This document shows positions 34,886-43,041 of a stretch of 64,000 bases of DNA, piece after piece (positions within the stretch are counted from its first letter, which is position 1; each line of letters opens with the position of its first letter). The notes under the pieces were generated by a model. The model was not told the origin of the DNA and made no database searches. It worked only from the letters and a program-made list of their open reading frames with translations. The DNA lies in NCBI GenBank assembly GCA_016716225.1, contig JADJWT010000001.1, positions 2,366,501 to 2,430,500 of the forward strand. Reading direction: 5' to 3'. The DNA comes from Ignavibacteriota bacterium (GTDB lineage Bacteria > Bacteroidota > Ignavibacteria > Ignavibacteriales > Melioribacteraceae). A program made the translations under genes and the position numbers.

Positions 34886-35845
34886 ATGGAAATTATTGAA
34901 TACGCACCCGAATGGAAAGAAAAGTGGGATGAGTTTGTTCTAAAATCAAGCAATGGAACAATGTTTCACATGCAGAAATTTTTTGATTATCACACTCCAG
35001 GAAAATTCAAATTCAATCATTTATTATTTGTTGAAAAGAATAAAATCAAAGCACTTCTTCCCGGAAGCTTAATTGATAAAACTCATTTTGAATCACCAAT
35101 TGGAGCAAGTTACGGCTCAATTGTTATACCGGATATAACTTTTAAAGAAACGATGGAAATTGTTTCTGCACTTTTGGAATATTCAAAAAAAAATGGAATT
35201 AGTGAATTAACACTTACAGCAGCTCCAATGATTTACGAAACTTTTCCAAATCATAATCTAGATTTTGCAATGTTGTGGCAAGGTTTTAAATTTCAACTAC
35301 ATTATATTTCTAGTGCAATAAAACTAAATCCGAACATTGATATAATTTCTAGATTTACACAAACTACACGAAGAAATATTCGTCATTCAATTAAAGAAGG
35401 TGTGCGAGTTGAAGTAAATGAAAAATATGATGAATTCTATCCGATATTAATTGAAAACAAAGCAAGACATAACGTAAAGCCAACTCATTCTTATGAAGAT
35501 TTGTTGAAATTAAAGCAACTTATGCCAGACAGACTTAAACTTTTCATGGTTTATCTAGATGAAGAACCGATCGCCGGTTCGTTAATGTTTTATGCAAATA
35601 AAAATGTTGCAATTTGTTTTTACAATATGCTGCGTTATGAATATGCCGAATACAAACCAATTCAGCGCGTAATGTTTGAAGTTGTAAAAGATGCAACAGA
35701 GCGCGGTTATAATTATGTTGATATTGGAGTTTCACAAGATACATCTGCTGAAAATCCGATGACTCCAAGTATAAGTTTAATTGATTTCAAAGAAAAATTT
35801 GATGCAAAATCAATTATGAGAAATACACTTCACATAAAATTATAG
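34886..35845 (+). CDS. FemAB/GNAT-like acyl or aminoacyl transferase
   Basis: 319 residues from ATG 34886 (the frame is open to TTG 34877). The fold is a double GNAT of the FemAB/PEP-CTERM FemAB type: residues 1-150 form the first half (MFHMQKFFDYH, GSIVIPD), and residues 160-319 the second (TTRRNIRHSIKEGVRVEV, RHNVKPTHSYEDL, AGSLMFYANKNVAICFYN). The segment CFYNMLRYEYAEYKP is typical of the family. Members add amino acids to peptidoglycan or modify extracellular polymers. A GT4 follows at 8 bp, so a role in envelope polymer modification is likely. Confidence 0.78.
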   Translation: MEIIEYAPEWKEKWDEFVLKSSNGTMFHMQKFFDYHTPGKFKFNHLLFVEKNKIKALLPGSLIDKTHFESPIGASYGSIVIPDITFKETMEIVSALLEYSKKNGISELTLTAAPMIYETFPNHNLDFAMLWQGFKFQLHYISSAIKLNPNIDIISRFTQTTRRNIRHSIKEGVRVEVNEKYDEFYPILIENKARHNVKPTHSYEDLLKLKQLMPDRLKLFMVYLDEEPIAGSLMFYANKNVAICFYNMLRYEYAEYKPIQRVMFEVVKDATERGYNYVDIGVSQDTSAENPMTPSISLIDFKEKFDAKSIMRNTLHIKL

Positions 35846-35853
35846 ACATTCAA

Positions 35854-36972
35854 ATGTCCTATAAAAAATCTGCAATAATTACTTTTCTCGGTAATGCAAA
35901 TCAAGATTCGCGCGTTGTTAATTTGATTGAATCTTTATCGAATTTAAATTACATTGTTCAAACAATTTCATTTGATTGGAAATCTGAAAATTTCAAATCC
36001 CAACTTGGCAAAACGAATATTTATAAACTTGATAAATCGAAATCTAGTTTAAAATTTTACTTCTCATTTTTTTATTTACTGATAAAAGATCTATTAAAAA
36101 ATAAATCAGATATATACTTTGCTGAGGATGTTTATACACTTCCTGTAACATATTTTTTTGCAAAATTTAATAAAGCAAAAATATTTTATAACAGCAGAGA
36201 AATTTATGCTCATTTAGCTGGATTAAGAAATAAAACAAATGTGCAAAACATTATTGCAAAAATTGAAAGTAAGTTTATTGGAAAAGTTGACAGTGTTTTT
36301 GTTACCGGAGAAATGGATAAAGAATTTCTTGAAGAAAAATATGAGTTAAAAAATATTCTTGTATTGAGAAATTTGCCAAAGTATAAAAATAATTTTGAAA
36401 AAGTTGATTTAAGAAAAAAGTTAGGAATTAATTTAGATCAGAAAATTTTGTTGTATCAAGGAGTAATTTTAGAAGGCAGAGGAATTTTAAAATTAATTCA
36501 ATTATTGAACAAAATTGAAAATGTGCATTTTGTAATTGTTGGTGACGGAGAATTTAAATCAAAATTTGAAAATGAAACTATAAAATTAAATTTGCAAAAA
36601 AGAGTTCATTTTATTGGTTCTGTAAATCATAATGAACTTTTAAATTACACAGCTTCTGCGGATTTGGGAATTGCATTAATTGAAAATATTAGTCTAAGTT
36701 ATTATTACGCACTACCAAATAAAATCTTCGAATATATTATGGCTGGTGTTCCAGTTTTGTGCAGCGATTTACCGCAAATGAAAAAAATTGTTGATGAATT
36801 TAATGTTGGTAAATACATAAATGTTGAAAATGATGATGAAATTATTTCTTCAATTAATGAACTTTTGACGAATGAAAATTTACTTTTACAACTTATTGAA
36901 AACTGTAAAAAATCTTCTAAAGAATTAAACTGGGAAAATGAATTTAAAAAAGTGATGAATGAATTGACATAG
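35854..36972 (+). CDS. Family 4 glycosyltransferase
   Basis: 372 residues with a GT-B fold. The N-terminal half binds the acceptor (NANQDSRVVNLIESL, IYFAEDVYTLP). The C-terminal half has the nucleotide-sugar site (ILLYQGVILEGRGILKLIQL, FVIVGDGEF, VHFIGSVNHNELL) and the conserved PNKIFEYIMAGVPVLCSDLP near residue 288 with the E-x7-E-like pattern. It probably works with the upstream FemAB-like gene on an exported polymer. Donor and acceptor are unknown. Confidence 0.88.
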   Translation: MSYKKSAIITFLGNANQDSRVVNLIESLSNLNYIVQTISFDWKSENFKSQLGKTNIYKLDKSKSSLKFYFSFFYLLIKDLLKNKSDIYFAEDVYTLPVTYFFAKFNKAKIFYNSREIYAHLAGLRNKTNVQNIIAKIESKFIGKVDSVFVTGEMDKEFLEEKYELKNILVLRNLPKYKNNFEKVDLRKKLGINLDQKILLYQGVILEGRGILKLIQLLNKIENVHFVIVGDGEFKSKFENETIKLNLQKRVHFIGSVNHNELLNYTASADLGIALIENISLSYYYALPNKIFEYIMAGVPVLCSDLPQMKKIVDEFNVGKYINVENDDEIISSINELLTNENLLLQLIENCKKSSKELNWENEFKKVMNELT

Positions 36973-37115
36973 TTTCATTATTTTCTTAATCTTACTCGTA
37001 ATCCTAATCTTACTCTTTTTTTCTTTTTCTAAAAATCATGCTTTTAATTTAACTTGTGACAATTATTTATATAATAAAAATGAGTAAGATTATGAGTAAG
37101 AATAAGAGAAATGAA
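36973..37115. repeat. Second intergenic inverted repeat of the GAGTAAGAATAAG family
   Basis: The left arm (36973-37015) reads TTTCATTATTTTCTTAATC followed by CTTACTC units. The right arm (37080-37115) reads GAGTAAGATTATGAGTAAG followed by AATAAGAG and ATGAAA, complementary with mismatches across about 65 bases. It is the same family as the repeat at 19185-19279 and occupies most of the gap before the SRP RNA gene; I see no gene in it. Confidence 0.7.
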
Positions 37116-37180
37116 AATCAATTAAGTATAGAAAAGAATTTTATCTAAAACAATAAATAATTATATTTACACCTCAATTT

Positions 37181-37278
37181 TGCCAAGCACATTTTAACAA
37201 GTTGATGCCCAACTCCGTGAGGTCCGGAAGGAAGCAGCGGTCAGTATTCAATTTGTGTAATTTGCTGCTTGGCTTTTT
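37181..37278 (+). ncRNA. ffs: Signal recognition particle RNA, small bacterial type (4.5S)
   Basis: RNA of the particle that targets membrane and secreted proteins to the inner membrane with Ffh. The conserved core GGTCCGGAAGGAAGCAGC (37221-37238) contains the GGAA tetraloop at 37226-37229 and the Ffh-binding internal loop. The ends pair: GCCAAGCA (37182-37189) with TGCTTGGC (37266-37273), followed by five T, so the closing stem may double as terminator. About 95 nt, without Alu domain. Its 3' end faces that of uvrC with less than 10 bp between them. Confidence 0.95.
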
Positions 37279-37286
37279 GTTTTAAA

Positions 37287-39131
37287 TTATAATTCTTGAT
37301 CGATGCTAGTTTCTTGATTTGAGTAAAATTCAGTAACTAACTTTGCTTTTGTTTTTCCAATTATTTTTGCTAATTCTTCTTCACTTGCTGATTTTATATG
37401 GTTTACACTATTGAAATTTTGTAGAAGTTTTTCTGCAACTTTCTCTCCAATTCCTTTTATCTCAGTTAATTCAGTTTGAAGAGTTCTATTATCTCTTCTT
37501 TGTCGGTGAAATGTTATTGCGAATCTATGAGCTTCATCTCGTAAATGCTGCAATAATTTTAAACTTGAAGAAGTTTTAGGAATTGATTGAGCTTCGGAAA
37601 TTCCCGGGAAAAATACTTCTTCTAATCTTTTTGCCAAGCCAATAATATTATATTTTTTAATCTCAAGTTTATCTAAAATTTCCACCGCGCTTGAAAGCTG
37701 ACCTTTACCACCATCAACCATAATTAAATCCGGAAGCTGTTCATTTTCTTCAATTAATTTTGAGTAGCGTCTTTCGATTACTTCTTGCATACTCGCAAAA
37801 TCATTTGGACCTTCAACAGATTTAATAATGTATTTTCTGTACAAAGATTTTTTAGGTTTTCCATCAACAAATACAACCATGCTTGCAACGGTATCAGTTC
37901 CTTGAAGATTTGAAATATCGAAACATTCAATTTTTCTAGGAAGATCATTCAATCGCAAATCTCTTTTTAAGGAAGATAAAACATAAGGTAAATTTCCATC
38001 CTTTTTCATTTTCTGAAGCTGAATATCTTTCAGTTGCAAAATTGCATTTTGTTTACACATTGTTAAAAGCGATTTTGCTTCGCTCTGAATTTTAGGAATT
38101 ACAAAATTTACTTTTTTATCAGATTTTGAGTTGAGCCAATCAAGTAATGTTTTATCGTCATCCGGTAAAATTTCAAGAATTATTATTTTTGGAATTTCAA
38201 CATATTCGCCGTAATAAAATTTTATTGCTGAGCTGTAGATTTTTTCTAGTTCTTCATCTAATTCCACACTTAATTTTAATTGTCGTTTTCCGACTAACCT
38301 TCCGGAACGAATGTTCAAAATTGTGCAAGCAACATCTTTTGCTTCAATTGCCAAAGCAATAATATCTTTATCATCAAAATCATTTGTAACAATTTTTTGT
38401 CTTTCCGAATAAACATTTAACTGCTCAATTTTATCTCTAATTTCTGCCGCTTTTTCAAATTGTAATTTTGAACTAACTTCATTCATTTCTGATTTTAGTT
38501 CATCAATTAAATCCGAAGTTTTTCCCCTCAAAACTTTTACAACTTGATTAACCATTTTAGAATATAATTCTTCCGATACCAAACCTTCACAAGGTCCGTC
38601 ACATTTTTTTATGTGATAATCCAAACAAACTTTTATCTTTTTTTGTTCAATAACATTTTGATCAATGAAATAAGAACAGCTTCTTATTTTGAATAATTTA
38701 TTAATCATTCTCAAAGAATTTTTCATACTTTTTACTTCTGTGTAAGGACCAAAATATTTTGATCCGTCTTGAACAATATCTCTAGTTGGATAAACTTGAG
38801 GAAAAGGTTCTTTTGTAACTTTTATATAGGGATAAGATTTATCATCTTTTAAATTTACATTATAACGCGGTTTGTGTTTTTTGATTAAATTATTTTCGAG
38901 AACCAAGGCTTCAATTTCGTTTTCTGTCGCAATTATATCAAAATTCTCAACTTTGCTTACAAGCGCTTGGGTTTTGGGCGAATCAACTTTTGATCTAAAA
39001 TATGATTGAACTCTGCTGCGTAAATTTATTGCTTTCCCGATATAAATTATTTTTCCTTCCGAATTAAAAAATTGGTAAACTCCAGGAAGTGAGGGAATTG
39101 CAGAAATTTTATTTTTTAATTCGGTATTCAT
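37287..39131 (-). CDS. uvrC: Excinuclease ABC subunit C
   Basis: Makes both incisions in nucleotide excision repair with UvrB on damaged DNA. The 614-residue protein is full length. The GIY-YIG domain lies at about residues 10-95 (LPGVYQFFNSEGKIIYIGKA), a Cys-rich segment near 150-175 (KKCDGPCEG), the UVR motif near 200-235 (LQFEKAAEIRDKI), an RNase H-like endonuclease domain near 380-530 (IECFDISNLQGT; PDLIMVDGGKGQL) and a helix-hairpin-helix tail (LTEIKGIGEKVAEKLLQNF). It is convergent with the SRP RNA gene and lies 74 bp downstream of glgC's stop. Confidence 0.97.
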   Translation of the reverse strand: MNTELKNKISAIPSLPGVYQFFNSEGKIIYIGKAINLRSRVQSYFRSKVDSPKTQALVSKVENFDIIATENEIEALVLENNLIKKHKPRYNVNLKDDKSYPYIKVTKEPFPQVYPTRDIVQDGSKYFGPYTEVKSMKNSLRMINKLFKIRSCSYFIDQNVIEQKKIKVCLDYHIKKCDGPCEGLVSEELYSKMVNQVVKVLRGKTSDLIDELKSEMNEVSSKLQFEKAAEIRDKIEQLNVYSERQKIVTNDFDDKDIIALAIEAKDVACTILNIRSGRLVGKRQLKLSVELDEELEKIYSSAIKFYYGEYVEIPKIIILEILPDDDKTLLDWLNSKSDKKVNFVIPKIQSEAKSLLTMCKQNAILQLKDIQLQKMKKDGNLPYVLSSLKRDLRLNDLPRKIECFDISNLQGTDTVASMVVFVDGKPKKSLYRKYIIKSVEGPNDFASMQEVIERRYSKLIEENEQLPDLIMVDGGKGQLSSAVEILDKLEIKKYNIIGLAKRLEEVFFPGISEAQSIPKTSSSLKLLQHLRDEAHRFAITFHRQRRDNRTLQTELTEIKGIGEKVAEKLLQNFNSVNHIKSASEEELAKIIGKTKAKLVTEFYSNQETSIDQEL

Positions 39132-39205
39132 ATCATTGCAAAAAAAATGCGAATAATTTTTTCAAACTATTCGCAATTTAAATTTTTTATTAATGAAACG
39201 TAAAC

Positions 39206-40441
39206 TTAGAATTTATAATTTTTTGGAATAACAACAATGCCGGTTTCAGAAACTGTAAATCGTTTTCTATCAATATCCGGATCAAAACCAATTTCTTCTC
39301 TTTCCGGAACGTGAACATTTTTATCAATAATTGCACGGCGTATCTTTGTGTGCCTTCCGATATTGCAATTATCCATAATTATGGAGTCTGTGATATAAGT
39401 GTAGCTATTTACTTTTACATTTGGCCCAATAATTGACCTTTCCACCAAACCACCAGAAATAATTGTTCCATCAGTAACTAAAGAATTTATTGCTCTTCCA
39501 ACTCTTTCACCTTCATGAGAAAGTGTTTTTGCCGGCGGCATTTGTCTCTGCATTGTTCGCAAAGGCCAATTGGAATCGTATAAATTAAAATCCGGATTTA
39601 CACTTAGCAAATCCATACTTGCTTTGTAATAACTTTCAATTGTTCCAACATCAACCCAATAAGGTTTATCGGGATTATTTTCATCTTCAAATCTAAATGC
39701 ACGAACTTTATAATGTTTTTCTACCATTAAAGGAATTACATGTTTTCCAAAATCTAAATTTGCAGTATTCTGATCAACAAGTTCTTCTAAAACATCGGTT
39801 AAAGCTTTCACGTTAAAAATATAAATTCCCATATTTGCAAAAGAGAATCCGGGTTTGCCCGGAATTTCAGGTGGATCTGCCGGTTTTTCGATAAAAGATT
39901 TTACATTGTAATCTTCATCAATTTCAATAATTCCAAAACGCGTGGCATCTTCTTTGTGAGTGATAATATTTGCAATGGATAAATCTGCTTTTTTCTCAAT
40001 ATGATATTGAAGCATTTTCATATAATCCATTTTGTAAATATGATCACCGCCCAGAACTAAGCACCAAGAATAATCTCTCTGTCGCATCAAATTTAAATTT
40101 TGATAAATTGCATCTGCTGTTCCTTGGTACCATTCATTTCCGGTTTTTTTCTGCGGTGGAATTGAATAAATAAATTCGCCAAGTTCCGGATTAAAAATAT
40201 TCCATGCTTCATACAAATGCTGATTTAGAGAATCAGATTTATACTGGGTTAGAACATAAATTTTTCGCAAACCGGAGTTCAAACAATTTGATAAAGCAAA
40301 ATCAATTATTCTGTATTTCCCGCCGAAAGGTACGGAAGGTTTTGTGCGCATTCCGGTTAACGGATGAAGTCTTTCACCTTGTCCACCGGCTAAAATCATT
40401 GTTAATGTTTCTCTTTGAAGTGCTGAACCTGTAAATGCCAT
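39206..40441 (-). CDS. glgC: Glucose-1-phosphate adenylyltransferase
   Basis: Makes ADP-glucose for glycogen synthesis. The 411-residue protein has the nucleotide-binding LAGGQGERLHPLTGMRTKP (about residues 17-35), VPFGGKYRIIDFALSNC, LVLGGDHIYKMDYMKML (catalytic Asp, about 132) and FIEKPADPP, with a C-terminal left-handed beta-helix containing the GTIISGGLVERSIIGP-like hexapeptides. No other glycogen genes are adjacent. It is divergent from the M1 aminopeptidase gene across a 107-bp gap. Confidence 0.95.
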   Translation of the reverse strand: MAFTGSALQRETLTMILAGGQGERLHPLTGMRTKPSVPFGGKYRIIDFALSNCLNSGLRKIYVLTQYKSDSLNQHLYEAWNIFNPELGEFIYSIPPQKKTGNEWYQGTADAIYQNLNLMRQRDYSWCLVLGGDHIYKMDYMKMLQYHIEKKADLSIANIITHKEDATRFGIIEIDEDYNVKSFIEKPADPPEIPGKPGFSFANMGIYIFNVKALTDVLEELVDQNTANLDFGKHVIPLMVEKHYKVRAFRFEDENNPDKPYWVDVGTIESYYKASMDLLSVNPDFNLYDSNWPLRTMQRQMPPAKTLSHEGERVGRAINSLVTDGTIISGGLVERSIIGPNVKVNSYTYITDSIIMDNCNIGRHTKIRRAIIDKNVHVPEREEIGFDPDIDRKRFTVSETGIVVIPKNYKF

Positions 40442-40548
40442 AGTGAGCTCTTTTTATTTTACAAAATATATTTACTATTATTGAATTGTCATTTGAAATT
40501 TGTGGAAAAATATACTCTGTTTTAGTTCACTAATTACTTTTTTTAACA

Positions 40549-42255
40549 ATGAAAGTCAAGAAAAAATATTTCTTTTTTGGATGTTTGACCTTAATTTTAT
40601 TAAGTCTTACAGTATTAGTTTTTGCATTAAAAAATATATTTAATGTTTCCACGGATGACGGAATTACATTTATCGAAAATGGTTTTAGATTTAACCCTTC
40701 TCAAATTTCTGAAATTGAAAAATATATATCAGAAAACCAAAGAAAGCTCGATATTTTACATTATCAAATAGAAATAGAACTTTTACCAGAAAAAGAAGAA
40801 ATCTTTGGAACAACAATAATTACCGGAATTTCGCGTAGTAAAAATCTTAATAAAATTGAATTAAATTTCCATGATAATTTTGATATATCGCTTGTGGAAT
40901 TCAACAACAAATCCGCAAATTATTTGTATGAAGATGATAAAATAATTGTAAATTCTAAAGAAAATTTGGCTGATACATTTTCAATAAAAATAAAATATTC
41001 CGGAACTCCTAAAAGTTTGGGATTTGGTTCTTTTAGATTTGCTGAAAATAATAAAACGCCAGTAATTTATACTTTGAATGAACCAATTTATGCTTCAACT
41101 TGGTTTCCGTGTAATGATTTTCCGAATGATAAAGTTTTGGCTGATATTAAAATTATTTGTGATTCTTCATTAACCGCAGTTTCAAATGGCATTTTGGAAA
41201 ATGTAAAAACGGAAAATGATAAAAAAACATATCATTGGAAAACAAATTATCCGATATCAACTTATTTAATTTATTTTTCTGCGGCAAAGTATAAAATATT
41301 TGAAGATTATTATGTGAATGATAAAAATGATTCTATGAAAATTCTTTATTACGTTTTTCCAGAAGATTTAGAAAAAGCAAAAAAAGATTTCAGTATTCAT
41401 CCAAATGCAATAAAATTTTTCTCCCAAACTTTTGGAGAATATCCTTTCATAAATGAAAAATACGGAGTTTCAGAATTTTTATGGAGTTTCGGCGCAATGG
41501 AAAATCAAACAGTAACTTCCATTGGAAAAAATTTCATAAGCGGCTCACAATTTTTTACGGATATTTTAGTTCATGAACTTGCACATCAGTGGTGGGGAAA
41601 TGCAATCACTTTATCAAATTGGAAAGATATTTGGCTTAATGAAGGATTTGCAACTTACTCAGAAGCTTTGTATTGGGAAAATGAAAGTGGATTTAGTTCA
41701 CTGCAATCTACAATGCAATCTTTTTTAACAGATTTTAATGGAACAACTTTGTACAATCCGGAAAATTTATTTGATAGAATAATTTATAATAAAGGCGCTT
41801 GGGTTTTACATATGTTAAGAAAAGAAATTGGTGATGAAAATTTCTTCAAACTTCTCAAAAAATATTATGAAAATTACAAATATAAAAATGCTTCGACTAA
41901 TGACTTTATAAAGATTGCAAAAGAATTTAGCAAAAATGATTTAACAAAGTTTTTTGATCAATGGGTTTTTAATGGAAATGGTTTGATAGAGTTAGAATAT
42001 TCAATAAATAAGGGAAACAATCCCAATGAAATTTTGTTAAAAATAAATCAAATTCAAGAAGGTTATGAAGAATACAATTTTCCGCTTGAAATAAATTTCG
42101 AATTTGAAAATGATTCAATTATTACAGAAAATATTATTGTTAATAAACGAGAAAGTATTTTTAATTTTAATTATAGTCAAAATGTTAAAAATTTAGTTCT
42201 TGATCCAAATGGGTGGCTGGCTTTTAGAAAAAATCAAATAATCAAAGAAAAATAA
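40549..42255 (+). CDS. M1-family zinc aminopeptidase, membrane-anchored or exported
   Basis: 568 residues. A membrane helix at about 9-27 anchors or exports it. The substrate-anchoring FGAMENQT lies near 322 and the zinc site HELAHQWWGN-x-WLNEGFATY (HExxH-18-E) near 344-372. The N-terminal beta-sandwich recognises the amino terminus (about 50-230), and the C-terminal helical domain is short compared with PepN, so this is the compact M1 form common in Bacteroidota. Peptide scavenging in the periplasm is likely. Confidence 0.9.
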   Translation: MKVKKKYFFFGCLTLILLSLTVLVFALKNIFNVSTDDGITFIENGFRFNPSQISEIEKYISENQRKLDILHYQIEIELLPEKEEIFGTTIITGISRSKNLNKIELNFHDNFDISLVEFNNKSANYLYEDDKIIVNSKENLADTFSIKIKYSGTPKSLGFGSFRFAENNKTPVIYTLNEPIYASTWFPCNDFPNDKVLADIKIICDSSLTAVSNGILENVKTENDKKTYHWKTNYPISTYLIYFSAAKYKIFEDYYVNDKNDSMKILYYVFPEDLEKAKKDFSIHPNAIKFFSQTFGEYPFINEKYGVSEFLWSFGAMENQTVTSIGKNFISGSQFFTDILVHELAHQWWGNAITLSNWKDIWLNEGFATYSEALYWENESGFSSLQSTMQSFLTDFNGTTLYNPENLFDRIIYNKGAWVLHMLRKEIGDENFFKLLKKYYENYKYKNASTNDFIKIAKEFSKNDLTKFFDQWVFNGNGLIELEYSINKGNNPNEILLKINQIQEGYEEYNFPLEINFEFENDSIITENIIVNKRESIFNFNYSQNVKNLVLDPNGWLAFRKNQIIKEK

Positions 42256-42318
42256 ATTTCTAAAAAATAGAACAATAAAAAGTGTTAAATTTACAATCTG
42301 ATAATATTCGAGATTTAA

Positions 42319-43041
42319 TTGGCATCAATTTTTATATCTGATTTGCATTTTGGATTACTTTCTCAAGAAAATGAAAAATTAAGAGAAAAGAAATTCGTTG
42401 ATTTTTTACAATTTGCTAAAAATAATTGTGATCAGTTTTTCATTTTAGGTGATTTGTTTGATTACTGGTTTGAGTACAGACGCGTTATTCAAAAAGGATA
42501 TTTTAGAACTTTAACTTCAATTGCGGATTTGGTTGAAAGCGGAATTGAAGTACATTATATAATTGGAAATCATGATTTTATGCACAGAGATTTTTTTGAG
42601 AAAGAAATTGGCGTTAAACTTTATGAAAATGAATTGAAAATCGAAATTGAAAATAAAAAGTTTTTTCTTGCTCACGGCGATGGTTTGGTTGAAAATGATT
42701 TGGGTTATAAAATTCTGAAAAAAGTTTTAAGAAATAAAAATGTTCAGAAATTTTATTCACTAATTCATCCGGATTTAGGAATTTGGCTTGCAAGTTCATC
42801 AAGTAAAAAAAGCAGAAATTATACAACGCAAAAATCATATGGTGAAAATGACGGATTACTAAATTCCGCAAAAAAAATAATTGTTAATGGTTACGATTTT
42901 GTAATTTTCGGGCATTCGCATGAACGTAAAAATGAAATTTATAAAAGTGGACAATACATAAATTTAGGAACTTGGTTGGATAAACCTTGTTACGGAATTT
43001 TCAAAAATCAAAAATTTGAAATTATTGAGTGGAATAGTTAA
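42319..43041 (+). CDS. lpxH: UDP-2,3-diacylglucosamine diphosphatase (LpxH-like metallophosphoesterase)
   Basis: 240 residues. The five metal-site motifs are clear: ISDLHFG (residue about 6), GDLFDYWFEY (about 44), GNHDFM (about 80), FLAHGDGL (about 114) and FGHSHERK (about 193). GDLFDYWFE is typical of LpxH, which makes lipid X in lipid A synthesis at the inner membrane, implying a lipopolysaccharide outer membrane. Start is TTG at 42319: a TAA immediately upstream in frame leaves no earlier option. The PBP1A ATG overlaps the last base of its stop. Confidence 0.87.
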   Translation: MASIFISDLHFGLLSQENEKLREKKFVDFLQFAKNNCDQFFILGDLFDYWFEYRRVIQKGYFRTLTSIADLVESGIEVHYIIGNHDFMHRDFFEKEIGVKLYENELKIEIENKKFFLAHGDGLVENDLGYKILKKVLRNKNVQKFYSLIHPDLGIWLASSSSKKSRNYTTQKSYGENDGLLNSAKKIIVNGYDFVIFGHSHERKNEIYKSGQYINLGTWLDKPCYGIFKNQKFEIIEWNS

